NCBI GenBank assembly: GCA_026418625.1
Contig: JAOABA010000023.1
Span: forward strand, 1-41,072
Direction of reading: 5' to 3'
DNA from: Candidatus Kapaibacterium sp.
GTDB lineage: Bacteria > Bacteroidota > Ignavibacteria > Kapaibacteriales > UBA2268
Length of the DNA: 41,072 nucleotides
Part shown: positions 32,341 through 41,072 of the stretch, in pieces
How positions within the stretch are numbered: position 1 is the first letter of the stretch
Layout of the letters: each line of letters starts with the position of its first letter
Notes under the pieces: model-generated
The model's input: only the letters and a program-made list of their open reading frames with translations
Database searches by the model: none
What the model was told of the DNA's origin: nothing
Translations under genes and position numbers: made by a program

Positions 32341-35163
32341 ATGAAAAAGCCATTTTTATTATCAGTTGCCTTAATAATTGTTTTAATTTTTACATCATTT
32401 TCCCAAAAGCAAGTCAATATTAAAAATCTAAATGACAAAATTCCAACAGACCCGGAAGTAACAATAGGAGTTTTAGACAATGGTCTGAAATACTATATAA
32501 AGCAGAATAAAAAACCTGAAAAAAGGGTAGAATTGATGCTTGTGATCAATGCCGGTTCCATACTCGAAGATGATGATCAGGATGGTTTAGCCCATTTTTG
32601 CGAGCATATGGCATTCAATGGAACAAAAAGTTTTCCAAAACTTGATTTAGTAAATTTTTTAGAATCAACCGGAATACGTTTTGGAGCTGATTTAAACGCT
32701 TTTACAAGTTGGGACGAAACTGTTTATATGCTTACTCTCCCTACTGATGACAAAAATTTGCTGGATAAAGGTTTCCTTGTTCTTGAAGAATGGGCTCATA
32801 ATGTTCTATTTAACGAAAAAGACATTGATGAAGAGCGGGGGGTTATTTTAGAAGAGTGGAGGCTGGGCAAGGGAGCCGAGGACAGACTCCAAAAGAAACA
32901 CGCTCCAATTAGATTTTATAATTCAAAATATGCTGTTAGAGATATAATTGGCGATACAAACGTTATTCTAAGAGCTGATTATGATGCTTTTAGAAGATTC
33001 TATAGAGATTGGTATAGACCTAACTTGATGGCAGTCATAGCAGTTGGAGATTTTGAAAAAAAGGACATCGAGAAAAAAATTAAAGATCATTTTGGTAAAT
33101 TACAAAATCCACCAAATCCAAGACCAAGAGAAAAGTTTTACTTAGGTGATCATAACGATATTTTGTTTTCAATAGCATCTGACAAAGAGTTATCTTTTCC
33201 TAATATTCAATTTATATCGAAATTACCACAAAGAGAGGCTGGAACTTTTGATGATTACCGTAAAAAGCTTGTTTCAGACCTGTTTACATCAATGTTAAAT
33301 AAGCGATTAATGGAAATCATTCGAAAGCCTAATACACCCCTTAATTTATTTGCTGTTTCCTACGAAGGTGAGGATGTAGGTAATTCTCGTGCTTTCAATC
33401 TTTTTGCAGGCACAAAACCAGATAAAATTTATGAATCCTTCCAAACGATTGTAACAGAACTATTTAGAGTTAGAAAATTTGGTTTCACACCAACAGAGTT
33501 TGAAAGAGCTAAAAATGAAATGTCAAGAAATTATGAGCAAATGCTAAATGAAAAGGACAAAACAGAATCAAGAAATTTTGCATTTGAATTCTATCGACAT
33601 TTTATTAATGGTGAATCAATTCCCGGAATTGAATTTGAAAACGCTTTAGTTAAAAAATGGTTACCGGAAATTTCAATTGATGAAGTAAATAAACTATGCG
33701 ATGTTTATATTAAAAGAAATAACAGTGTTTTTCTTGTTAGCGCACCTGAAAAAGATGGAATAAAAATACCAACCGAAACAGAACTTTTAACAGCTTTTGA
33801 CAGAATAGGTAATTCAGAGATTAGTCCTTATGTGGATAAAGCACCAACTGCTGCTCTTTTCAATAAAAAGTTAGAAGAGGGAAAAATTGTCTCCAAAAAA
33901 GAAATAAAAGAAATTGGAGTAACAGAATGGAAATTATCAAATGGTGTTAGAGTAGTTCTTAAGCCAACTAATTTTAAGAATGATGAAATACTTTTTTCTG
34001 CTATTAGCCCCGGAGGAACCTCACTTGCTTCAGACGAAGATTTCATCTCCGCAAAATCGGCTTCATCGGTTGTTAATAAGAGCGGATTAGCAAATTTTGA
34101 TAAGAATCAGCTTGATAAATATCTAAGTGATAAAATAGTTAATGTTTCTTCAAATATAGAATCGCTTTCCGAAGGTTTTAGGGGTAACTCATCTTTTAAA
34201 GACCTTGAAACAATGTTTCAAATGATATATTTGTTCTTCACTGATTTTAGGGTTGATGCTGAAGCGGTTCAACGCTATATTGAAGATATTAAAACAAGTA
34301 TTGAAAATACAAAGAATAGTCCTCGTGATTTATTCTTCGATAGTCTTAGATATGCTTTAGCAAATTATCATTTTAGGGCAAAACCGTGGGACGAGTCGAT
34401 GATTAATCAAATTCAGTTAATGAAAATATACAATTTTTATGAAGATAGATACAAAGATGCTTCTGATTTTACATTCTTTTTTGTTGGTTCATTTACCTTA
34501 GATAATATTAAGCCTTTCATTCTTAAATATCTGGCTAATCTTCCATCAATCAATCGCAATGAGAATTGGAAGGATTTAAATATTAGACCTCCAAAAGGTA
34601 TTACAAAAAAATCATTCAAAAAAGGTATTGAAAAACAAAGCCAGGTTTTCTATTCTGTTTATAATGATTTTCACTGGAAATTAGAAGAAAGATATTTATT
34701 AGAAGCTACCACAGAAATTTTAAATATAAAACTACGAGAATCCTTAAGAGAGGAAAAAGGTGGTGTTTATGGTGTTAGTGCCTATAGTCAAACCGAACAA
34801 TATCCTAAACAAAGATATTCTGTTAATGTCTATTTCGGTTGCAACCCAGACAGAGTTGATGAGTTATTAGGAGAAGTTCAAAACCAGATTAAGGATATGA
34901 CAACTAAACCAGTAGATCAAATTTACTTAACAAAAATTAAAGAAATTGCAAAACGTGAATCAGAAACTGACCTGAAAGAAAACAACTATTGGTTAAGGAA
35001 TCTATCAAACTTTTATTGGTTTAAAGATGACCCGAAACTCATTACAGAAAAAGCTAAATACATCAATAAATTGAAAGCTGATGACATCTTAATGGCAGCT
35101 AAAAGGTATTTTCTTTCTCCAAATCAATTTCAGTACGTTTTATATCCCGAGGATTCAAAATAA
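32341..35163 (+). CDS. M16 family zinc peptidase (insulinase-like), exported
   Basis: 940 residues from the ATG at 32341; the frame opens four codons earlier at TTG, but MKKPFLLSVALIIVLIFTSF makes a better signal peptide start. The N-terminal half has the inverted zinc motif HFCEH (His85, Glu88, His89) in DGLAHFCEHMAFNGTKSFPK and the distant Glu in DEERGVILEEWRLG. The second M16 half (from ~residue 525, TEWKLSNGVRVVLKPTNFKN) lacks HxxEH, as in pitrilysin-like and PqqL-like proteins, and carries GGVYGVSAYSQ as the conserved R/Y region. A periplasmic peptide-degrading enzyme. A terminator follows at once. Confidence 0.92.
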   Translation: MKKPFLLSVALIIVLIFTSFSQKQVNIKNLNDKIPTDPEVTIGVLDNGLKYYIKQNKKPEKRVELMLVINAGSILEDDDQDGLAHFCEHMAFNGTKSFPKLDLVNFLESTGIRFGADLNAFTSWDETVYMLTLPTDDKNLLDKGFLVLEEWAHNVLFNEKDIDEERGVILEEWRLGKGAEDRLQKKHAPIRFYNSKYAVRDIIGDTNVILRADYDAFRRFYRDWYRPNLMAVIAVGDFEKKDIEKKIKDHFGKLQNPPNPRPREKFYLGDHNDILFSIASDKELSFPNIQFISKLPQREAGTFDDYRKKLVSDLFTSMLNKRLMEIIRKPNTPLNLFAVSYEGEDVGNSRAFNLFAGTKPDKIYESFQTIVTELFRVRKFGFTPTEFERAKNEMSRNYEQMLNEKDKTESRNFAFEFYRHFINGESIPGIEFENALVKKWLPEISIDEVNKLCDVYIKRNNSVFLVSAPEKDGIKIPTETELLTAFDRIGNSEISPYVDKAPTAALFNKKLEEGKIVSKKEIKEIGVTEWKLSNGVRVVLKPTNFKNDEILFSAISPGGTSLASDEDFISAKSASSVVNKSGLANFDKNQLDKYLSDKIVNVSSNIESLSEGFRGNSSFKDLETMFQMIYLFFTDFRVDAEAVQRYIEDIKTSIENTKNSPRDLFFDSLRYALANYHFRAKPWDESMINQIQLMKIYNFYEDRYKDASDFTFFFVGSFTLDNIKPFILKYLANLPSINRNENWKDLNIRPPKGITKKSFKKGIEKQSQVFYSVYNDFHWKLEERYLLEATTEILNIKLRESLREEKGGVYGVSAYSQTEQYPKQRYSVNVYFGCNPDRVDELLGEVQNQIKDMTTKPVDQIYLTKIKEIAKRESETDLKENNYWLRNLSNFYWFKDDPKLITEKAKYINKLKADDILMAAKRYFLSPNQFQYVLYPEDSK

Positions 35164-35189
35164 AATAACTTTAAATATTTTAATAATCA

Positions 35190-35222
35190 AAAAATCCGAG
35201 TTTTTTCTACTCGGATTTTTTT
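35190..35222. terminator. Bidirectional intrinsic terminator between M16 gene and queG
   Basis: AAAATCCGAG (35191-35200) and CTCGGATTTT (35210-35219) form a strong stem with A-runs before and T-runs after on both strands, so it can stop transcription in both directions. The loop contains the queG stop codon (35207-35209) and the right arm encodes the last queG residues KKSE. Confidence 0.85.
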
Positions 35223-36145
35223 ATGTAGGAAATATTTTTTCTTATACCTTCTAATTTGGCTCTTTTGATTGGACTGTTCTTAAATCTGATACTGAATTCA
35301 TCTTCACTCATTTGATTAAAATAATCACTTTCTAAAATAGTCTGATTTTGTCTTGGGAAAAATGAAACATCATCAGTAAACACTTCTTTTCTGTTCCAAG
35401 GACATACTTCCTGACAGATATCGCAACCAAAAACCCAATTTTTCAAATTTTTGGCTACATTTTCGGGAAAGTCAGCTTTGCCCTTTGTTTCGATTGTCCA
35501 ATATGATATACATTTATTTGAATCAATTACTTTTGGTTGGACAATGGCATTTGTTGGACAACTTTCAATACAGGAACTGCACTTTCCGCAATGGTCAGGA
35601 ATTATAGAATCAGGTTCAATCTCAACACTTGTTATTATCAAACCTAAAAAAACATAAGATCCAAATTTTTTAGTGAGAATCAGACTGTTTTTACCTTGCC
35701 ACCCTAAACCTGCCTTTACTGCCCATACTTTTTCGAGAATTGGACCTGTATCCACATAACATTTCGATTTAGCTTCAGGGTATATTTTACTGATTTCCGA
35801 TGCTAACAATTCCAATTTTGGAAGTATTACATTATGATAGTCCTCACCCCAAGCATAACGAGAAATTTTCCCTTGAGAATTATTTAGACTCTGATTATGA
35901 TAGAATGGTGTGTTATAATTTGTTGCGGTTACAATAACAGTTTTTGCATTTTCAAGTATTAAAGAAATATCTTTTCGTTTCTCTTTATTCCTTTCAAGAT
36001 ATTCCATTTTGGCATTAAAGCCCTGCTCCAGCCAATAAAGATAATTATCAAATTCATTTTCCAAAGGTTCAGCTTTGGCAAAGCCAATCAAATCAAAACC
36101 AATTTCTTTAGCTCTTGGCTTTAATATCTCTTTTAGTTCAACCAT
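35207..36145 (-). CDS. queG: Epoxyqueuosine reductase
   Basis: Last step of queuosine synthesis on tRNA: reduces epoxyqueuosine using a cobalamin and two [4Fe-4S] clusters. 312 residues. N-terminal region AKEIGFDLIGFAKAEPL, substrate/cofactor region SRYAWGEDYHNVILPKLELL and YVDTGPILEKVWAVKAGLGW (conserved Asp), and clusters CGKCSSCIESCPTNAI and CDICQEVCPWNRK. Starts 5 bp after the GND-repeat protein gene, so the two are probably cotranscribed although functionally unrelated. Confidence 0.96.
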   Translation of the reverse strand: MVELKEILKPRAKEIGFDLIGFAKAEPLENEFDNYLYWLEQGFNAKMEYLERNKEKRKDISLILENAKTVIVTATNYNTPFYHNQSLNNSQGKISRYAWGEDYHNVILPKLELLASEISKIYPEAKSKCYVDTGPILEKVWAVKAGLGWQGKNSLILTKKFGSYVFLGLIITSVEIEPDSIIPDHCGKCSSCIESCPTNAIVQPKVIDSNKCISYWTIETKGKADFPENVAKNLKNWVFGCDICQEVCPWNRKEVFTDDVSFFPRQNQTILESDYFNQMSEDEFSIRFKNSPIKRAKLEGIRKNISYIKKSE

Positions 36146-36150
36146 TAAGT

Positions 36151-38355
36151 TTACTTTTCAAGGAATTCGTATCTTTTCTTCATCTTGAAACGAAAATATT
36201 CAGGTTCATTACCATCATAATTACTAAAATCTATACCAATACCATAATATTTTTTTTGTTGAAGATTTTTTAGCTCCTCCACGTTTGGTGAGAACCATTC
36301 GAAATTATTTTTCATTAATGAATCATCGGTTCTTTTCTTTGTTTCGAAGTCTTCCTGAAAATATTTATCATCACCCTTCAAATCTGCAAAGACACAGACT
36401 TGATCAGAATATAAATGATATAAAAATTCTACTCCGGGTGGATTGTTTTGTGTGAAATTATTCCAGCCATAATTTCTGCCCTTTGTTCCACGGGTATAAG
36501 TATCATTTCCATCAGTATCAATAAAAAAGACCTGAGATTTATTAATTGCAAAGCCGAGGCCATCATCTTTTAATTTATATTTATCATTACCACCCTTGTT
36601 GTAGAAAATTGACACAGTATAGTCGTGTCCGAAACCCATTCCTGAAGCCCAATTTTCCCAAATTTGGAACTCATCATCTCCTCCATCATCAAACAAACCT
36701 CCTATACAAAAATGAGCACCACAAGCCTGAGACCAGGTTGTGCTAATGTATTTATCATTCCCGTTCCCATCATACAAAAAGCCCATACCATACCAATAAC
36801 CACAACCCTGAGACCAATTACCTGACTCATATAGATCATCTCCGGCAATATCTATTAAAACGCCCATACCACCTGCCCATGAATGTCCGTCAGTAACATC
36901 TCCTCTACGTCCTACACCACTTCCTTGGCAATAGGTATAATTATGTTCTTTGTCTTTCGAATGAAGGTCTGGTCTAAATACCTTGTTTACATCTTTTTCT
37001 GCCCAATAATAATCGTTTCCAGTTCGATTTACTAATACACCAACACCACCAACACCACCATATCCTTGTCCATCACCCCAAAGACGATATTTATCATTTC
37101 CTTTGTTATCAATAGCAAGCCCAACTCCAAAATATGCAGCACCTTGTCCATCAGTCCACATATCGTAATTATCATCACCATCCATATCTGCTAAAATACC
37201 AAAACCAAGCATAGCGCCACCCTGTGAGAGTCTTTTGGAAAAATATCTATCATTGCCTGACATATCGAGCAACATAGCCGCACCAAAGATTGCACCACCT
37301 TGTGAAACTGTATATTCATCCTCATTGATGTAGCTATCATTCCCCTCGAGATCAACATAGAGCGAAATTCCCATATCAAGCGAATAAGTGCCTCCGGCAC
37401 AGCCTTTGTATGTATCATTTCCACCTAAATCTACTACCAAAATCGCATCGGTGTATTGATGAGTATCATCACTTGTTCCACTTATAATAATCCTTCCAAT
37501 TGGGGTATTTATGTTCAGGTTTTGGTTTTTCCAATCTATCTTTTTATTTGTTTTCTTTAAGTTAATAAGGCTGTCAGCTAATTTTTGGGCAGACTCCATT
37601 AAAATTAAACCCGAATAATAAATTGAATTTATATCTATATTCTTGGCGCAATCCTCAAGGTCGGGATAATAACCCATACCATCAAATTGTGTCTCACCAA
37701 GATGACGTATTCTCCAGCAGGATGCAGCTTTTTTCCAATCAACATTCCTCATTCCAATCTGTCGGAACCTATAGGCTGATATTAGATGAATAACTGTCTT
37801 TGCTACAATTTTTTGAACTTCAGGATGAATATTTTTAATGGCTTCCCGATAATCCTTTTCCACCAGAGGGAAGTCTGCGGCTTCTCCGATTCTATGATAT
37901 TTCCAAATAGAATTAGTTGATAAATAAATTTCTTTGATTGCGTTGAGTAATGGTTCCACAGAATCAATATCAGCCCAAAGTGAAGCGTTATATGCTCTGA
38001 ATTGAGAAGTGATATTATTTACTCCGCAATAATAACCAACTTTCATTATACCGTCTTTGGTATTTTTCATATATTCAGGATGAAGAAAATCTTCAACGGA
38101 AAGAGCCATATTCCTCACAAAATCATAAATTCTGTGGGGTTCGGCGAACAAATCATCAAATGCAATATTTTTATAGGGAATATCTGTTGAGACAGGATAG
38201 CGTGTCCAATATCCCTTCGGTTTAAAACCGAGATTCGATTCATTAATACCAAGTTTATTCATTATTTGTTGAAAAGCATCATCTGATTGGGCATTAATAT
38301 TATTGTTTAGTATAAAAGAAAAGAAAAACAGACATAGTATAATTTTAATACGCAT
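36151..38355 (-). CDS. Large exported GND-repeat protein of unknown function
   Basis: 734 residues with a signal peptide (IILCLFFFSFILNNNINAQS). The first ~280 residues are largely helical and show no known domain. From ~300 to ~700 there are about twelve copies of a G-N/D-D-x-Y/F motif (GNDTY, GNDSY, GNDRY, GDDNY, GNDKY, GNDYY, GDDLY, GNDKY, GDDEF, GNDKY, GNDTY, GDDKY), mostly 25-45 residues apart, with glycine-rich pieces such as SQGGAIFGAAMLLD and GQGAAYFGVGLAID between. This looks like a beta-solenoid or similar repeat fold with acidic turns that may bind calcium. I do not know the family. No T9SS sorting domain is evident. Cotranscribed with queG and divergent from the SpoIIE phosphatase gene. 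Confidence 0.7.
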   Translation of the reverse strand: MRIKIILCLFFFSFILNNNINAQSDDAFQQIMNKLGINESNLGFKPKGYWTRYPVSTDIPYKNIAFDDLFAEPHRIYDFVRNMALSVEDFLHPEYMKNTKDGIMKVGYYCGVNNITSQFRAYNASLWADIDSVEPLLNAIKEIYLSTNSIWKYHRIGEAADFPLVEKDYREAIKNIHPEVQKIVAKTVIHLISAYRFRQIGMRNVDWKKAASCWRIRHLGETQFDGMGYYPDLEDCAKNIDINSIYYSGLILMESAQKLADSLINLKKTNKKIDWKNQNLNINTPIGRIIISGTSDDTHQYTDAILVVDLGGNDTYKGCAGGTYSLDMGISLYVDLEGNDSYINEDEYTVSQGGAIFGAAMLLDMSGNDRYFSKRLSQGGAMLGFGILADMDGDDNYDMWTDGQGAAYFGVGLAIDNKGNDKYRLWGDGQGYGGVGGVGVLVNRTGNDYYWAEKDVNKVFRPDLHSKDKEHNYTYCQGSGVGRRGDVTDGHSWAGGMGVLIDIAGDDLYESGNWSQGCGYWYGMGFLYDGNGNDKYISTTWSQACGAHFCIGGLFDDGGDDEFQIWENWASGMGFGHDYTVSIFYNKGGNDKYKLKDDGLGFAINKSQVFFIDTDGNDTYTRGTKGRNYGWNNFTQNNPPGVEFLYHLYSDQVCVFADLKGDDKYFQEDFETKKRTDDSLMKNNFEWFSPNVEELKNLQQKKYYGIGIDFSNYDGNEPEYFRFKMKKRYEFLEK

Positions 38356-38468
38356 TATTACTCCAAAAATATTTAAATCAAGAAATTTAAATATAATGAA
38401 AGAAATTATAAGAAAATATATTAAATTGAATTTTTCTATTTAGGTTTAACTAAATTATCAGAAAAATA

Positions 38469-40466
38469 ATGTTCAACAGAATAATATTATTCATTTCCAT
38501 CCTATTTTTTTCTATTATTTTAATAAATGATAAGGTATTTTCAAGTAATACTGATATAATAAAAGCTGAAGTTGACTCCCTCAATAAATTAACATATAAA
38601 TTCTATTATATTGTTGATTCTACCATAAAAATTGCGGAGACAGCCTTAATGAAAGCTAACAAAATTAATTACCTTGAGGGAAAAGCCGAGGCAATGATTA
38701 ACCTTGGTTTAAGTTACAATGTTAAAGGTATATTTGTCAGAGCAGAAGACTATTTTCGTCAAGCACTTGAATTATATACCTCAATGAATGATGATAAAGG
38801 AATTGCCAGGGCTTATCAGTGCCTTGCAGTTGTTTATAGAAATTTTAATGATAATGTCAGGTGTTTCGATTTTTTGAATAAGTCATTAGAAATAAATAAA
38901 AAATATAATTTTGAATTGGGTTTATCAAGTAATTATAACCTTCTAGGTAATTTATATCAAAGCACAAATAAGATTGATTCTGCAATATTGTTTTATAATA
39001 ATGCGAAAGATTTAAGGAGAAAACTTAAGGACTCATCGGGGTTAGCAAACTCATTAGTAAGCCTTGGAAATATATACTTTCAAATAAGAAAACTCGATTC
39101 CGCTGTTATTTTTTTTGATGAATCATACAAAATATTCACCTTAATTAATAATAATTATGGTAAGACCAATATCACAATTCTTAGAGGCAAAATTGAATTA
39201 GATAGAAACAATTTAACAGAAGCAAAGAAATTATTTAATGAATCTCTGAAAAATGCTTTTATGTATGATTTCACAAGATTAATTCTCGACTCATACGAAG
39301 GTCTGTTCAAATCTTACCAAAAAAGTAGAAATTATCAAGAGGCTTTAGAATATCATATTTTCTATTCAAATTTGAAGGATTCAATTTTGAACTCAGAGGT
39401 AAATAATAAAATTACTAATAATTTGATTAAGTACGAGACAGAATCGCAACAGAAGGAAATTGAATTACTTAAAAAAGATAATTTACTACAAGAATCAAAC
39501 CTTGCAAGACAAAACATTATTCTATATTCGCTAATAGTTTTTTCTATTCTTCTATTTTTTTTAATTCTCGGCTTGGTTTTAAGATATCGTTATAGGATAA
39601 AAGTAGAGAAGATTATTAGAAATCAAAATATTGAAATTTCAAAACAATTAAAAATATCAGAAGAACAGAATCAAACAATAAATGACCAAAATAAAAAATT
39701 GATTGAATTGAACGAAACAAAAGATAAATACTTAAATGCTATGCATAATGAACTATTAGCAGCGGCAAGATATGTTTCTTCGATTTTACCAAAAAAGTAT
39801 GAAGACTCAAAAATAAAAATTGATTGGCGTTTCTATCCCTCTATTGAGTTAGGAGGAGATATATTTGGTTATCATTGGATTGATGAATCAAACTTTGCTT
39901 TCTACTTGTTGGATGTTTCTGGACATGGCGTTAAATCTGCTCTCCACTCTGTATCAGTTTATAATTCCCTTAGATTTGAAAACATACCCGGAGTAGATTA
40001 TAGAAATCCTGCAGATGTTCTGCATGGTTTAAACCATCAATATCAGATGACAGAATTTAATGAACTGTATTTCACAATGTGGTATGGTGTTTTTAATATT
40101 TCGGATAATATTCTAAAATATGCCTCTGCGGGACATCCTCCAGCTATTATATTACTTGATAAAAACTCCTCTAAAAAATTATTTGCTACTAATTTTTTTA
40201 TAGGTGGATTGCCAGAGTATGAATTTAAATACGAAGATTTTAAATTTAGCGATCACTTCAAATTATATATTTACTCTGATGGTGCCTATGAAATACCAAA
40301 GAATGATGGAAATTTAATGACTTATGACGAACTCGAGAACTTTCTAGTCAAAAACCAAAACCAAAATGAAACAGAATTAGACTTATTATACGATTATCTA
40401 AAATCACTTACTCACAATAACTTACCAGATGATTTTTCTATCCTGAAAATTACTGTTAATTCTTAA
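38469..40466 (+). CDS. TPR-containing SpoIIE-family serine/threonine phosphatase
   Basis: 665 residues. A signal/anchor segment (IILFISILFFSIILIN) is followed by about five TPR repeats in ~60-300 (AEDYFRQALELYTS, CFDFLNKSLEINKK, AILFYNNAKDLRRK). A membrane helix at ~350-372 (IILYSLIVFSILLFFLILGL) and a coiled coil (~375-425) lead to a PP2C-like SpoIIE domain: metal-binding ELGGDIFGYHW, DVSGHGVKSAL, SAGHPPAI, YSDGAYEI and DDFSILKI, all key acids present. This is a membrane sensor-phosphatase that could act on an anti-sigma-factor antagonist. No partner kinase or STAS protein is nearby. Divergent from the GND-repeat gene. Confidence 0.88.
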   Translation: MFNRIILFISILFFSIILINDKVFSSNTDIIKAEVDSLNKLTYKFYYIVDSTIKIAETALMKANKINYLEGKAEAMINLGLSYNVKGIFVRAEDYFRQALELYTSMNDDKGIARAYQCLAVVYRNFNDNVRCFDFLNKSLEINKKYNFELGLSSNYNLLGNLYQSTNKIDSAILFYNNAKDLRRKLKDSSGLANSLVSLGNIYFQIRKLDSAVIFFDESYKIFTLINNNYGKTNITILRGKIELDRNNLTEAKKLFNESLKNAFMYDFTRLILDSYEGLFKSYQKSRNYQEALEYHIFYSNLKDSILNSEVNNKITNNLIKYETESQQKEIELLKKDNLLQESNLARQNIILYSLIVFSILLFFLILGLVLRYRYRIKVEKIIRNQNIEISKQLKISEEQNQTINDQNKKLIELNETKDKYLNAMHNELLAAARYVSSILPKKYEDSKIKIDWRFYPSIELGGDIFGYHWIDESNFAFYLLDVSGHGVKSALHSVSVYNSLRFENIPGVDYRNPADVLHGLNHQYQMTEFNELYFTMWYGVFNISDNILKYASAGHPPAIILLDKNSSKKLFATNFFIGGLPEYEFKYEDFKFSDHFKLYIYSDGAYEIPKNDGNLMTYDELENFLVKNQNQNETELDLLYDYLKSLTHNNLPDDFSILKITVNS

Positions 40467-40475
40467 ATTTTAATA

Positions 40476-41072
40476 TTATTTTTTTGACATATCCACTTTC
40501 TGTTTCTTTGCGGGATAGGCTCCATGGCAAGTTACACAATTTTTTGTTTCTGCGAATTTATCAATTCCACCCGGATGGATAAAATCAAGCCCCATACTTG
40601 ATTCCTGCATCGGTTGATTAGGAACTTGCTGAGTAACAATTGTATGACAAGCGTTGCAATCCATCGTTATCACTTTGCCTTCATCACTAACATGTTTTCC
40701 GTCATGGCATCTGTAACAACCGGGGCTATACATATGACCGATATGATTTGGATAATTCTTCCAATTGGCTTTCATATATGGGAAATAATTCCTTAAATAA
40801 ATTCTATTGAGGCTATTGACAGCTTGTTCAATTGACGCTTGTTTTGTATTTGCAATTTCAGGATAATTGTTTTTATAATAATTTGTTAAATAATCTTTAA
40901 TGTCTTTGTAAGAAGTTTCTCTTGATTGAACATAGGACTCAAGAACCTGAACTCCAAGATTTTTAATATATGGCAAATTTCTATCAATTAAATTTGATGA
41001 CATATAAGTATTAATAACTCTATTAGGCTGCTGATATATATGAGAGGGTCTATTATGACAATCAATACAATC
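40476..41072 (-). CDS. Multihaem cytochrome c (NapC/NirT-like), partial
   Basis: The last 199 codons of a gene continuing past the right edge. Four CxxCH haem c sites are visible: CIDCH in the upstream part (DCIDCHNRPSHIYQQPNRVI), then CYRCH, CNACH and CVTCH near the C-terminus. IDCHNRPSHIY is typical of membrane-anchored periplasmic multihaem cytochromes that pass electrons from quinol to terminal reductases. The methionine at 41001-41003 is internal, not a start, because the frame and a haem motif continue upstream. N-terminal anchor and remaining haems lie outside the window. Confidence 0.85.
   Translation of the reverse strand, partial: DCIDCHNRPSHIYQQPNRVINTYMSSNLIDRNLPYIKNLGVQVLESYVQSRETSYKDIKDYLTNYYKNNYPEIANTKQASIEQAVNSLNRIYLRNYFPYMKANWKNYPNHIGHMYSPGCYRCHDGKHVSDEGKVITMDCNACHTIVTQQVPNQPMQESSMGLDFIHPGGIDKFAETKNCVTCHGAYPAKKQKVDMSKK

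Noticed and set aside
1-41072. tRNA, rRNA, CRISPR array, insertion sequence or riboswitch
   Set aside because: Gaps are short and AT-rich; I found no T-loop GGTTCGA-type motif, no regularly spaced repeats with unique spacers, no transposase and no recognisable riboswitch core.

Overview
The window is AT-rich (about one third G+C by eye) and almost fully coding. It looks like a chromosomal segment from the Bacteroidota/Chlorobiota side of the FCB group, perhaps an Ignavibacteria- or Kapabacteria-like bacterium. Support comes from a protein with a type IX secretion C-terminal sorting domain, a LytTR response regulator beside a TPR sensor kinase, a TPR-SpoIIE phosphatase, an lpxB/lpxK lipid A operon and a NapC/NirT-type multihaem cytochrome. 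Taxonomy is inferred from gene content only. I saw no rRNA, tRNA, CRISPR array, insertion sequence or integrase.

Layout. 1-192: end of a phosphodiester glycosidase-like gene. 198-2214 (minus): a cysteine-rich exported protein and a T9SS-sorted protein, preceded by a heptanucleotide tandem repeat that puts the ribosome-bound ATG out of frame with the gene. 2282-3550 (minus): a NamZ-like (DUF1343) muramidase. 3860-6341 (minus): a tight six-gene operon of small, mostly unrecognised proteins, including a tail-anchored helical protein and a lipoprotein. 6488-9119 (minus): a TPR histidine kinase and LytTR regulator; the 549-bp gap behind them holds two unlisted small ORFs and several repeats. 9669-11952 (minus): guaA, then a UPF0175/DUF3368 toxin-antitoxin pair. 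12056-15677 (minus): an S9 peptidase and a cytidylate-kinase-like protein.

15900-19985 (plus): envelope operon of lpxB, a DUF374 acyltransferase, lpxK, a lipoprotein peptidase C26 and a degenerate M23 protein. 19995-22238 (minus): purL. 22456-28708 (plus): TetR regulator, TolC-like channel, adaptor lipoprotein and RND pump, an efflux operon with its regulator in front. 28713-31406 (minus): uvrB followed by a nucleotidyltransferase/small-protein pair. 31500-35163 (plus): an M50-like membrane peptidase and an M16 peptidase. 35207-38355 (minus): a large exported GND-repeat protein with queG behind it. 38469-40466 (plus): TPR-SpoIIE phosphatase. 40476-41072 (minus): the C-terminal part of a multihaem cytochrome c running off the edge.

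The most interesting points are the apparent phase-variable start at 2181-2214, the uncharacterised six-gene operon at 3860-6341, the GND-repeat protein, and loss of hallmark catalytic or proton-relay residues in the M23 protein and the RND pump. The window otherwise mixes housekeeping genes (guaA, purL, uvrB, queG, lpxB, lpxK) with envelope and signalling genes.
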